Source of the DNA: Flavobacteriaceae bacterium | GTDB taxonomy: Bacteria > Bacteroidota > Bacteroidia > Flavobacteriales > Flavobacteriaceae | Length of the DNA: 12,281 nt | Reading direction: 5' to 3' | NCBI GenBank assembly: GCA_013042255.1 | Contig: JABDQK010000304.1 | Coordinates: 1 to 12,281, forward strand | Shown here: positions 1 to 6,248 of the stretch, in pieces | Layout: every line of letters begins with the position of its first letter | Numbering within the stretch: position 1 is the first letter of the stretch | Translations under genes and position numbers: made by a program | The notes under the pieces: model-generated | Database searches by the model: none | Seen by the model: only the letters and a program-made list of their open reading frames with translations | What the model was told of the DNA's origin: nothing

Positions 1-1
1 A

Positions 2-1144
2 GACAGACTCAAAACGATAGAAGAATACTACTTCTCCAGGAAATTAAAGGAAGTGCGAAAATTGATGGCCGACGGAAGACCAATCATTAATATGGGTATT
101 GGCAGTCCCGACCTGTCTCCTTCCCCTGAAGTACTCCGGACATTAACAGAAGCAATTTCTGAAAATGGGGCGCATCAGTATCAGAGCTACCAGGGCTTAG
201 CCGAGCTAAGGCAGGCAATAGCCGATTTCTACTTGGAGAAATTCAATGTAAAAGCCGATCCCGGTACGGATATCCTTCCATTAATGGGGTCCAAGGAAGG
301 GATTATGCATATTAGTATGGCATTCCTCAATCCCGGTGATGAGGTACTGATTCCCGATCCCGGATATCCAACTTACAGGGCTGTGACCCGCCTCGTAGGG
401 GCCACTCCCGTGGCTTATGACCTAAAAGAAGATCAGAATTGGTTTCCCGATCTGGAACAGCTTGGCAAGGAAGACTTAAGCAAAGTAAAACTTATGTGGG
501 TAAGTTACCCACACATGCCTACAGGGGCAGTCGCTTCGGAAAAACAATGGAAGGCACTGGTTGATTTTGCCAGAGAAAAGCAGATTCTGATGGTTAATGA
601 CAATCCGTACAGTTTCGTATTGGGTACCAACCCCAAAAGCATTCTTCAAATAGAAGGTGCCACAGAGGTAGCTTTAGAGTTGAACTCCCTGAGTAAAACC
701 TTTAATATGGCAGGATGGCGAGTAGGGATGGTGCTGGGGAAGGCAGATCATATAAATGCTATTTTAAAAGTGAAGAGTAATATGGATTCCGGGATGTTTT
801 ACGGAATTCAGAAAGGAGCAATTGCCGCATTGAAAAGCGGGAGAAGCTGGTTTGAAAAACTCGACGAGATCTATGATGCCAGGAGGCAGCACATGTTTGA
901 ACTGGCGACACTCTTAAACTGCACCTTCGATCCCAGGGCAGTAGGCATGTTCGTATGGGCAAAATTGCCGCCCGGGGCTCCACCTGCCGAGGAATTTATA
1001 GACCAAATTCTATACGAAAAGGATATTTTTATTGCCCCCGGGACCATTTTTGGGAGCAATGGCGAAGGTTATATCCGATTTTCCCTGTGCGTTAAAACGG
1101 AAAAGATCGAAGAGGCTATTACACGATTTAAAAATCAGAAATGA
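2..1144 (+). CDS. PLP-dependent class I/II aminotransferase, probably aromatic/prephenate pathway (5' end cut by window)
   Basis: Fold-type I aminotransferase that should move an amino group between an amino acid and a 2-oxo acid in the cytoplasm. The frame is open from base 2, and the residues before the GTG at 53 (ending YYFSRKLKEVRKL) read as genuine N-terminal protein, so that GTG is not the start; the true start lies a little upstream of the window. Counting from the GTG codon as residue 1, I see NMGIGSPDL near residue 13, the PLP-contacting DNPYS at 183-187, the Schiff-base lysine K215 in SLSKTFNMAGWR, and the carboxylate-binding arginine R342 in IRFSLC. The usual NPTG motif reads HMPTG (154-158), with Met where the cofactor-contacting Asn normally sits. 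The stop overlaps tyrA by ATGA, and the next gene is DAHP synthase/chorismate mutase. From this context I infer that prephenate, phenylpyruvate or hydroxyphenylpyruvate is a substrate. The family is certain; the substrate is not. Confidence 0.9.
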   Translation, partial: DRLKTIEEYYFSRKLKEVRKLMADGRPIINMGIGSPDLSPSPEVLRTLTEAISENGAHQYQSYQGLAELRQAIADFYLEKFNVKADPGTDILPLMGSKEGIMHISMAFLNPGDEVLIPDPGYPTYRAVTRLVGATPVAYDLKEDQNWFPDLEQLGKEDLSKVKLMWVSYPHMPTGAVASEKQWKALVDFAREKQILMVNDNPYSFVLGTNPKSILQIEGATEVALELNSLSKTFNMAGWRVGMVLGKADHINAILKVKSNMDSGMFYGIQKGAIAALKSGRSWFEKLDEIYDARRQHMFELATLLNCTFDPRAVGMFVWAKLPPGAPPAEEFIDQILYEKDIFIAPGTIFGSNGEGYIRFSLCVKTEKIEEAITRFKNQK

Positions 1145-2007
1145 AAATAGGAATCATAGGTATTGGTTTGATTGGAGGTTCGATGTCTAAAGACTTGAAA
1201 AAGGCATTACCCGAAGCAGAAGTCTTCGGCCTGGATCATAACCCGGAGCATCTGGAAACTGCATTGAAACTCAACATTATTGATAAGATCGGAGAGGAAT
1301 CTATGCTGGCGGATGCTGATCTGATTTTCCTTGCTATCCCCGTTGATGCCGCTGTAGAAATCCTTCCTGATCTCCTCAACAAGATAAAGGATGATGCGCT
1401 TGTCATCGATGCGGGTTCAACTAAATCCCTGATTTGCGCCTCCGTTTCACAACATCAGAAACGAAGAAATTTCCTTGCCTGTCATCCTATTGCAGGAACG
1501 GAGTTCTCAGGCCCTGAAGCCGCTATTGAAGGTCTTTATCAGGGGAAGACAAACATTATTTGTGAGGTAGAAAAGACGGCATTCAAACTACAGGAAATAG
1601 CCCTTGATCTTTTTTCCAGGATTGGGATGAGGATCAGGTATATGAACCCGGAAGCTCACGATAAACATATAGCTTACGTATCACACCTATCCCATATCAG
1701 TTCCTTTATGCTGGGTAAAACCGTAATAGAGAAGGAGAAGAATGAACGCGATATCTTTGATATGGCCGGGAGTGGTTTTGAAAGCACGGTGAGGTTAGCA
1801 AAAAGCTCCCCTGACATGTGGACTCCCATATTTGAGCAGAATAAGGTAAATGTGATTGAAACCCTGGAGGAATACATACAGAACCTGGAGGCGTTCAAGG
1901 AAAAATTACTCGACAATGACATGGAAGGGATTTATAAAGAGATGGAGAATACCAATAAAATAAAAGAGATTTTAAAAGGAATACCACAGAATAAAATACA
2001 AGGATAA
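1141..2007 (+). CDS. tyrA: Prephenate dehydrogenase
   Basis: Oxidatively decarboxylates prephenate to 4-hydroxyphenylpyruvate, the committed step of tyrosine synthesis. The 288-residue protein opens with a Rossmann motif GIGLIG (7-12). An acidic residue (D32) ends the second strand, which in this fold favours NAD over NADP. Prephenate-site motifs follow: AGSTK (91-95), HPIAGTEFSGP (115-125), SHLSH (181-185) and an arginine at 218 in VRLAKSSPDMW. Their spacing matches the catalytic Ser, His, Glu, His and Arg known from the Aquifex enzyme, so S93, H115, E121, H185 and R218 are the probable active-site set. The C-terminal part is helical, as expected for the dimerisation domain. There is no fused chorismate mutase or ACT domain. 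The ATG overlaps the aminotransferase stop, and one base separates its stop from the DAHP synthase start, so the three genes are probably one transcript. Confidence 0.95.
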   Translation: MKIGIIGIGLIGGSMSKDLKKALPEAEVFGLDHNPEHLETALKLNIIDKIGEESMLADADLIFLAIPVDAAVEILPDLLNKIKDDALVIDAGSTKSLICASVSQHQKRRNFLACHPIAGTEFSGPEAAIEGLYQGKTNIICEVEKTAFKLQEIALDLFSRIGMRIRYMNPEAHDKHIAYVSHLSHISSFMLGKTVIEKEKNERDIFDMAGSGFESTVRLAKSSPDMWTPIFEQNKVNVIETLEEYIQNLEAFKEKLLDNDMEGIYKEMENTNKIKEILKGIPQNKIQG

Positions 2008-2008
2008 T

Positions 2009-3091
2009 ATGGAGAATTCAAACGAATTAAGAGGCTGGTTAGATGATTTGGGGCTCTCTCACCCCCTGGTGATAGCAGGTCCCTGTAGTGCAGAAACCGA
2101 AAAGCAGGTCTTAGAGATTGCTCATGAACTCAAGGATACAGATGTCAATTACTACAGAGCAGGAATTTGGAAACCGCGAACACGCCCCGGTAACTTTGAA
2201 GGTGTTGGGGCTATAGGCCTTAAATGGCTGCAGCAGGTAAAAAATGAAACGGGCTTAAAAACAGCTACAGAAGTGGCCAACCGTACACATGTGGAACTGG
2301 CCCTGGAACACGATATTGACCTTCTGTGGATAGGGGCGCGATCTACTGTGAGTCCGTTTATCGTACAGGAAATAGCAGATGCGCTCGAAGGAACCGATAA
2401 GATCGTTTTGGTAAAAAACCCGGTAAATCCTGATCTTTCTCTATGGCTGGGTGCTGTAGAGCGACTGCATTCGGCCAACATAGGGAAGTTAGGAGTAATT
2501 CACAGAGGATTTTCTACCTACGAAAAATCGAAGTACAGAAATATTCCGGAGTGGCAGCTGGCTATCGAGTTGCAGACCAGATTCCCAGACCTGCCTTTGA
2601 TCAATGATCCTTCACATATCACCGGGAAGCGGGATATGATTTTTGACGTATCTCAGACTGCCCTTGATCTCAATTTTGACGGACTGATGATAGAGACGCA
2701 TTGCGACCCTGACAACGCCTGGAGCGATGCAGCCCAGCAAGTAACCCCTAAACGACTTATACAGATCATGGAAGACCTGAAGATCAGAAAGGAAACAGAC
2801 GAAGAAGCAGATTACAAAAATAAATTGAGTAACCTGCGGGCACAAATCGATATCATCGATAACCAGCTCATCGATATGCTGGGAAAAAGAATGCAGGTAT
2901 CTGATGGCATTGGGGATTTGAAAAAACAACGAAACGTGGCTGTTTTGCAAACCAACCGATGGAACGCCATCCTGGGTAAGATGATCCTGGAAGGGGAGGC
3001 CAAAGGATTAAGCGAGGAATTCGTCCTTAAGATGTTTAAAGCCATCCATCAGGAATCCATCAACCACCAGGAAAAGATCATTAATTCATAA
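2009..3091 (+). CDS. Bifunctional DAHP synthase (type I-beta) / chorismate mutase (AroQ type), mutase at C-terminus
   Basis: The N-terminal domain (about 1-260) condenses phosphoenolpyruvate and erythrose 4-phosphate to DAHP, the entry to the shikimate pathway. The C-terminal domain (about 270-360) rearranges chorismate to prephenate. DAHP synthase motifs are AGPCSAE with metal-ligand C26, KPRT (55-58), GARST (109-113), K136, H165-R166, DPSH (200-203) and the metal-site region ETHCDPD (229-235). Mutase residues match the E. coli AroQ set by spacing: R277, R294, K305, R317 and Q348. Both domains therefore look catalytically complete. There is no extra N-terminal regulatory domain. A mutase at the C-terminus is the Bacteroidota arrangement known from Porphyromonas gingivalis; Bacillus carries it at the N-terminus. 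Feedback by prephenate through the mutase domain is therefore likely, but that is inference. It makes prephenate for the two genes just upstream. Such proteins are often annotated aroF, aroG or aroA(G), so I leave the symbol empty. Confidence 0.95.
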   Translation: MENSNELRGWLDDLGLSHPLVIAGPCSAETEKQVLEIAHELKDTDVNYYRAGIWKPRTRPGNFEGVGAIGLKWLQQVKNETGLKTATEVANRTHVELALEHDIDLLWIGARSTVSPFIVQEIADALEGTDKIVLVKNPVNPDLSLWLGAVERLHSANIGKLGVIHRGFSTYEKSKYRNIPEWQLAIELQTRFPDLPLINDPSHITGKRDMIFDVSQTALDLNFDGLMIETHCDPDNAWSDAAQQVTPKRLIQIMEDLKIRKETDEEADYKNKLSNLRAQIDIIDNQLIDMLGKRMQVSDGIGDLKKQRNVAVLQTNRWNAILGKMILEGEAKGLSEEFVLKMFKAIHQESINHQEKIINS

Positions 3092-3092
3092 A

Positions 3093-3145
3093 AGTGTTTT
3101 GATACTGTAACAAATGAGACTATGGTGAGTCTTTATGAAAACACT
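3093..3145 (+). repeat. Nested inverted repeat between the DAHP synthase/mutase and DUF2807 genes
   Basis: AGTGTTTT (3093-3100) is the exact reverse complement of AAAACACT (3138-3145). Inside the enclosed 37 bases, AGACT (3117-3121) and AGTCT (3128-3132) form a second stem with a six-base loop. The element begins two bases after the upstream stop codon and ends 11 bases before the next start. There is no T-run after the outer stem, so it is not a standard terminator. It could be a leader structure, a processing site or chance. Confidence 0.4.
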
Positions 3146-3156
3146 AAAACTGAATT

Positions 3157-3831
3157 ATGAAAAGAGTTATTTTACTTACTGCCCTGCTCATCTCTACAAT
3201 GAGTTTTTCGCAACGGATCGTCGACAAAGAAGTTGGGGAATTTGATGAAATTAAGGTGTACGACCTGATCGAAGTAAATCTGATCAAATCAAATGAAAAC
3301 CGTATTCTGATAAAGGGCAAAAATGTGGATGACATTAAATTTGTAAACAGAGACGGCGTCTTGAAACTCCGCATGCAACTTGAAAAGAAATTTCAGGGAG
3401 AGGATACCTTCATTGAGGTGTATTATACTGATATCGATGTTATTGACGGGAATGAAGGGGCTAAGATTGTATGCAATGAAACAGTCGAAAAGGACAGAAT
3501 TACAATAAAAGCACAGGAAGGAGCTCAGATAAAGGTCGGATTGGAAGTCGATCATGTAGATATTCGGGCGGTTACCGGTGGAATAATTGAAGCCTCCGGA
3601 CTTGCCAGAAACCAGTTTATTGTTCTCACTACAGGAGGTATTTTTGAAGGACAGGAACTCAAAACATCAAATACTTCTGTCAAGATTCTTGCAGGTGGAG
3701 AAGCTTCCCTAAGTGCTTCAGATGAAGTAGACATCAATGTCAGGGCTGGTGGAGACGTCTATGTTTATGGCAATCCAAAAAAAGTGAATAAAAATACCCT
3801 GGCCGGAGGCCGAATTTATATAAAGGATTAG
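3157..3831 (+). CDS. Secreted DUF2807 (head-GIN domain) protein
   Basis: Small exported protein of 224 residues. It starts with a short basic n-region (MKR), a hydrophobic core to about residue 16 and a likely signal-peptidase site after SFSQ (about 19). The rest matches the DUF2807 pattern: an opening FDEIKVYDLIEVNLI segment followed by strand-turn repeats rich in Gly (GGIIEASGL, GGIFEGQEL, AGGEASLSA, RAGGDVYVYGNP, LAGGRIYIKD) that should stack as a right-handed beta-helix. The family is abundant in Bacteroidota and often annotated as a putative auto-transporter adhesin, but I know of no firm function, and no transporter domain or C-terminal sorting domain is visible here. The lack of a lipobox cysteine suggests a soluble periplasmic or surface protein. 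A terminator follows closely. It is likely not functionally tied to the aromatic genes before it. Confidence 0.85.
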   Translation: MKRVILLTALLISTMSFSQRIVDKEVGEFDEIKVYDLIEVNLIKSNENRILIKGKNVDDIKFVNRDGVLKLRMQLEKKFQGEDTFIEVYYTDIDVIDGNEGAKIVCNETVEKDRITIKAQEGAQIKVGLEVDHVDIRAVTGGIIEASGLARNQFIVLTTGGIFEGQELKTSNTSVKILAGGEASLSASDEVDINVRAGGDVYVYGNPKKVNKNTLAGGRIYIKD

Positions 3832-3847
3832 TCTGATAAAGACAGAT

Positions 3848-3878
3848 AAAACCCCGCAGAATCTTTTGCGGGGTTTTT
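3848..3878. terminator. Rho-independent terminator between convergent genes, possibly bidirectional
   Basis: A perfect 10-bp stem pairs AAACCCCGCA (3849-3858) with TGCGGGGTTT (3867-3876) around an eight-base loop. The T-run (3874-3878) follows on the plus strand. An A-rich stretch precedes it, giving a shorter T-run on the minus strand. It sits 17 bases after the DUF2807 stop and 8 bases beyond the end of the minus-strand gene, so it can serve both. Confidence 0.9.
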
Positions 3879-3886
3879 ATTTGCAT

Positions 3887-4327
3887 TTACTTTTTAAATA
3901 TATATCGGGTAATAAATATTCCTTGTCCGTCACCTTTACCGCCCTCGCTTTCAACAGCACTAGTTACGAAAGCCAATTCCCATCCTTCCGAAATCATCGT
4001 ATTGATCATAGAGGTAATAATGGCATCGTTTGCAGCGATATTCTGGAAGCGAATACCTCCCAGGTTGTAAAAGTTAAGGAGTTTTGTCTCTTCAAAATTC
4101 TTTACTCGAATTTCCCCGCGATCTGATTTATTTCTTGAATTATCTTCTTCAGTTTGAACACTGCTGAAATCCCTGTAATCTTTTTCTTCCAGGGCATTGA
4201 TGATTCTCGATCTCCCCAGACCATTGGGAACAATCGATTCTACGCTGGTGATAACTTTAAATTGCTGGGCTTCCAGTCCGAGGCTGAAACCAATGGCGAG
4301 AAGCATTAAAAAGATGCTTTTTTTCAT
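3887..4327 (-). CDS. Small secreted protein of unknown function
   Basis: I do not recognise a named family with confidence. The 146-residue product begins with a clear signal peptide (MKK, hydrophobic core, probable cleavage after LEAQ near residue 21). The middle (about 45-75) is charged and low in hydrophobics. The C-terminal half contains IINT-type spacing, the segment MINTMISEGWELAFVTS (about 108-124) and a final TRYIFKK. A short helix ending in an EGWEL strand and then a terminal strand resembles small DUF4177-like domains, but this is only a visual resemblance. No cysteines are present in the mature part and no catalytic motif is visible. It is the only minus-strand gene here and is convergent with the DUF2807 gene. 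The coding side is supported by the signal peptide and by placement between a terminator and an upstream promoter-like element; the overlapping plus-strand frame has neither. Confidence 0.75.
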   Translation of the reverse strand: MKKSIFLMLLAIGFSLGLEAQQFKVITSVESIVPNGLGRSRIINALEEKDYRDFSSVQTEEDNSRNKSDRGEIRVKNFEETKLLNFYNLGGIRFQNIAANDAIITSMINTMISEGWELAFVTSAVESEGGKGDGQGIFITRYIFKK

Positions 4328-4366
4328 ATAATTAATTTTTAATGGGTTAAACTACTTATTGCACCT

Positions 4367-4374
4367 TAAAGATA
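4367..4374 (-). promoter_or_regulatory. Possible -7 element for the small secreted protein
   Basis: Read on the minus strand this is TATCTTTA, one base from the Bacteroidota TAnnTTTG element and about 40 bases before the start codon. No TTTG -33 box is seen at the expected distance, so the call is weak. Confidence 0.3.
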
Positions 4375-4425
4375 ATCCATAGTGTTAAAGGAATATTGTT
4401 TCTTTGTGTAGAGATATGAACAAGA

Positions 4426-5373
4426 ATGAAGGGAACTGTTTATAAATCTACCGGGAGTTGGTATACGGTTAAGACTGGCGAAGGAGAGGTATTCGATTGC
4501 CGGATAAAAGGTCGTTTCAGGATCAAAGGCATAAAAAGTACCAATCCTATTGCAGTAGGGGATGTGGTAAGCTTTGAATTGGAGAAGACAGGAGATGATA
4601 CCTTTGGAGTGATCCATGATATTGAAGAAAGGACAAACTACATTATCCGGAAATCAGTTAAGCTTTCAAAACAAACCCATATAATTGCGGCAAATATTGA
4701 TCAGGTATTTCTGATGATTACGCTCAATAAACCCAAAACCTACACCATTTTTATAGACCGGTTTCTGGCAACCTCAGAGGCTTATGATATAAAAACGGTA
4801 CTGCTCTTTAACAAAATCGATTCCTATGACGAGGATGAGCTCGCTGAAGTTAAGTACCTCGCAGCACTATACAGAAAAATTGGATATACCTGCCTTGGGA
4901 TTTCCGCCAAAGAAGGCAGGAATGTAGAGCAGGTTAAAGAAATGATGATTGGCAAGATCAGTATGTTCTCGGGGCATTCAGGAGTAGGTAAAACGACCCT
5001 GATCAATGCAATAGAACCCTCCCTGGAATTGAAAACAGCTGAGATCTCTGAACAACACCTACAGGGACAACATACCACCACTTTTGCGGAGATGTACGAT
5101 CTTAGTTTCGACGCCCGTATTATTGATACGCCCGGTATTAAGGGCTTTGGTCTTGTGGATATGGAGAAAGAAGAAATCGGAGATTATTTTCCTGAATTCT
5201 TTGCCCTGAAACAAGATTGTAAGTTTAACAATTGCCTGCATATTGATGAGCCTCAATGTGCTGTAAAAAAAGCTTTGGAAGCTGATGAGGTTTCCTGGAG
5301 CAGGTACAAAAGTTACCTGCAAATGGTGAGTGGTGAAGAGGATACTTATCGTTTTGATGATTATGATGGGTAG
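4426..5373 (+). CDS. rsgA: Ribosome small-subunit biogenesis GTPase RsgA
   Basis: Circularly permuted GTPase that acts late in 30S ribosome assembly and releases from mature subunits on GTP hydrolysis. The 315-residue protein has an N-terminal OB-fold (about 1-70). The GTPase motifs follow in permuted order: NKID (129-132, G4), a SAKEG-like G5 at 160-164, the P-loop GHSGVGKT (183-190, G1), a switch segment GQHTTT (214-219) and DTPG (234-237, G3). The C-terminal zinc site is C265, C270, H272 and C278. All expected residues are present and the length is normal. The start is placed at the ATG at 4426, where the OB-fold begins almost immediately (MKGTVYKSTG). It is divergent from the secreted protein before it and is followed 31 bases later by dtd. 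A TTTCTTTG at 4399-4406 resembles a -7 element but mismatches at the second base. Confidence 0.95.
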   Translation: MKGTVYKSTGSWYTVKTGEGEVFDCRIKGRFRIKGIKSTNPIAVGDVVSFELEKTGDDTFGVIHDIEERTNYIIRKSVKLSKQTHIIAANIDQVFLMITLNKPKTYTIFIDRFLATSEAYDIKTVLLFNKIDSYDEDELAEVKYLAALYRKIGYTCLGISAKEGRNVEQVKEMMIGKISMFSGHSGVGKTTLINAIEPSLELKTAEISEQHLQGQHTTTFAEMYDLSFDARIIDTPGIKGFGLVDMEKEEIGDYFPEFFALKQDCKFNNCLHIDEPQCAVKKALEADEVSWSRYKSYLQMVSGEEDTYRFDDYDG

Positions 5374-5404
5374 GAGAGAGGAGAACCTGGAAATATAGTA
5401 AAGA

Positions 5405-5860
5405 ATGAGAGCAGTAGTACAAAGGGTGGCCTGGGCACATATTACAGTAGATGAGGAAAAGACCACAGAAATTGAAGAAGGACTTCTTATTCTGATAGGT
5501 ATTGAAGATGCCGATACCCGGGAAGATATCACCTGGCTTTCAAATAAAATCTCCAATTTACGTATCTTCAACGATGAGGATGGGGTGATGAACCGATCTT
5601 TGAAGGAGGTAGATGGAGATGCTATCGTGGTTAGTCAGTTTACCCTTCATGCGAGTACAAAAAAAGGAAACAGGCCTTCTTATATCAGAGCTTCAAAACC
5701 TGAGGTGGCCATTCCCTTATACGAGGATTTTGTAAAGCAGCTTGAGCTCGACCTCGGGAAAGATGTAGGAACCGGGATTTTCGGAGCTGATATGAAAGTT
5801 GCCTTACTGAACGACGGTCCGGTGACCATCGTGATTGATACAAAAATGAAAGATCTATGA
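5405..5860 (+). CDS. dtd: D-aminoacyl-tRNA deacylase
   Basis: Hydrolyses D-aminoacyl-tRNA (and glycyl-tRNA-Ala mischarging in this family), recycling tRNA and keeping D-amino acids out of protein. The 151-residue protein is full length. It has the characteristic opening MRAVVQRV, the SQFTLHA motif (77-83) with active-site T80, the KKGNRPSY segment (86-93) and the NDGPVT motif (136-141), whose Gly-Pro (138-139) is the cross-subunit chirality filter. It works as a cytoplasmic dimer. Its stop overlaps the start of the MazG-like gene (ATGA), so the two are translationally coupled. It lies 31 bases after rsgA, and the two likely share a transcript. Confidence 0.95.
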   Translation: MRAVVQRVAWAHITVDEEKTTEIEEGLLILIGIEDADTREDITWLSNKISNLRIFNDEDGVMNRSLKEVDGDAIVVSQFTLHASTKKGNRPSYIRASKPEVAIPLYEDFVKQLELDLGKDVGTGIFGADMKVALLNDGPVTIVIDTKMKDL

Positions 5861-6183
5861 ATATTAGCCATGCACAACGAGCCGTAGACGAATGGATCAA
5901 AGCCCATGGAGTTCGTTATTTTAATGAACTCACTAATATGGCTCAACTCACCGAGGAAGTAGGAGAAGTTGCCAGAATTATTGCTCGCAGGTATGGAGAG
6001 CAGAGTGAAAAACCTTCAGACAAGGATAAGGATCTCGGAGAAGAATTGGCCGATGTTCTTTTCGTAGTCCTCTGCCTGGCCAATCAAACTGGAATTAACC
6101 TGCAGGAAGCATTTGACAAAAAACTGGAATTGAAAACCAGGCGAGATCACAAAAGACACCAGGATAATAAAAAACTCAAATAA
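5857..6183 (+). CDS. MazG-like nucleotide pyrophosphohydrolase
   Basis: Small all-alpha NTP pyrophosphohydrolase of the MazG/dUTPase-like superfamily, which cleaves nucleoside triphosphates to monophosphate and pyrophosphate, usually as house-cleaning. The 108-residue protein carries one domain with the magnesium-binding motifs EEVGE (33-37) and EELAD (62-66, supplying ExxD), separated by the expected helix-loop. The C-terminal tail is strongly basic (KTRRDHKRHQDNKKLK, 93-108). It is a single-domain form, not the tandem MazG of E. coli, and the preferred nucleotide cannot be told from sequence. The start codon overlaps the dtd stop. A promoter-like element for aroA begins four bases after its own stop. 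Confidence 0.88.
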   Translation: MNISHAQRAVDEWIKAHGVRYFNELTNMAQLTEEVGEVARIIARRYGEQSEKPSDKDKDLGEELADVLFVVLCLANQTGINLQEAFDKKLELKTRRDHKRHQDNKKLK

Positions 6184-6186
6184 GAG

Positions 6187-6194
6187 TACCTTTG
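6187..6194 (+). promoter_or_regulatory. Candidate -7 promoter element for aroA
   Basis: TACCTTTG is an exact match to the Bacteroidota TAnnTTTG element and starts four bases after the MazG-like stop. I find no TTTG at the -33 distance. Transcription would begin near 6200 and give a leader of about 50 bases before the TTG at 6249. If real, it makes aroA partly independent of the rsgA-dtd operon. Confidence 0.5.
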
Positions 6195-6248
6195 TGGACC
6201 CTGTTAAAAACAGCGGGCACATATAGGACAATTCAAAACATTATCTCA

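Noticed and set aside
53..55. GTG as the start codon of the aminotransferase
   Set aside because: The frame is open to the left edge, and the upstream residues fit the family N-terminus, so the gene is cut by the window.
3866..4126. Plus-strand 86-codon frame after the terminator
   Set aside because: It starts within the terminator hairpin and lies opposite a minus-strand gene with a clear signal peptide; its translation shows no protein-like motif.
5059..5571. Minus-strand 170-codon frame across rsgA and dtd
   Set aside because: It is antisense to two certain genes and shows no recognisable motif, so it is a shadow frame.
6192..6248. N-terminal extension of aroA from a TTG at 6192
   Set aside because: The codon overlaps a -7 promoter element, and the residues do not resemble EPSP synthase.
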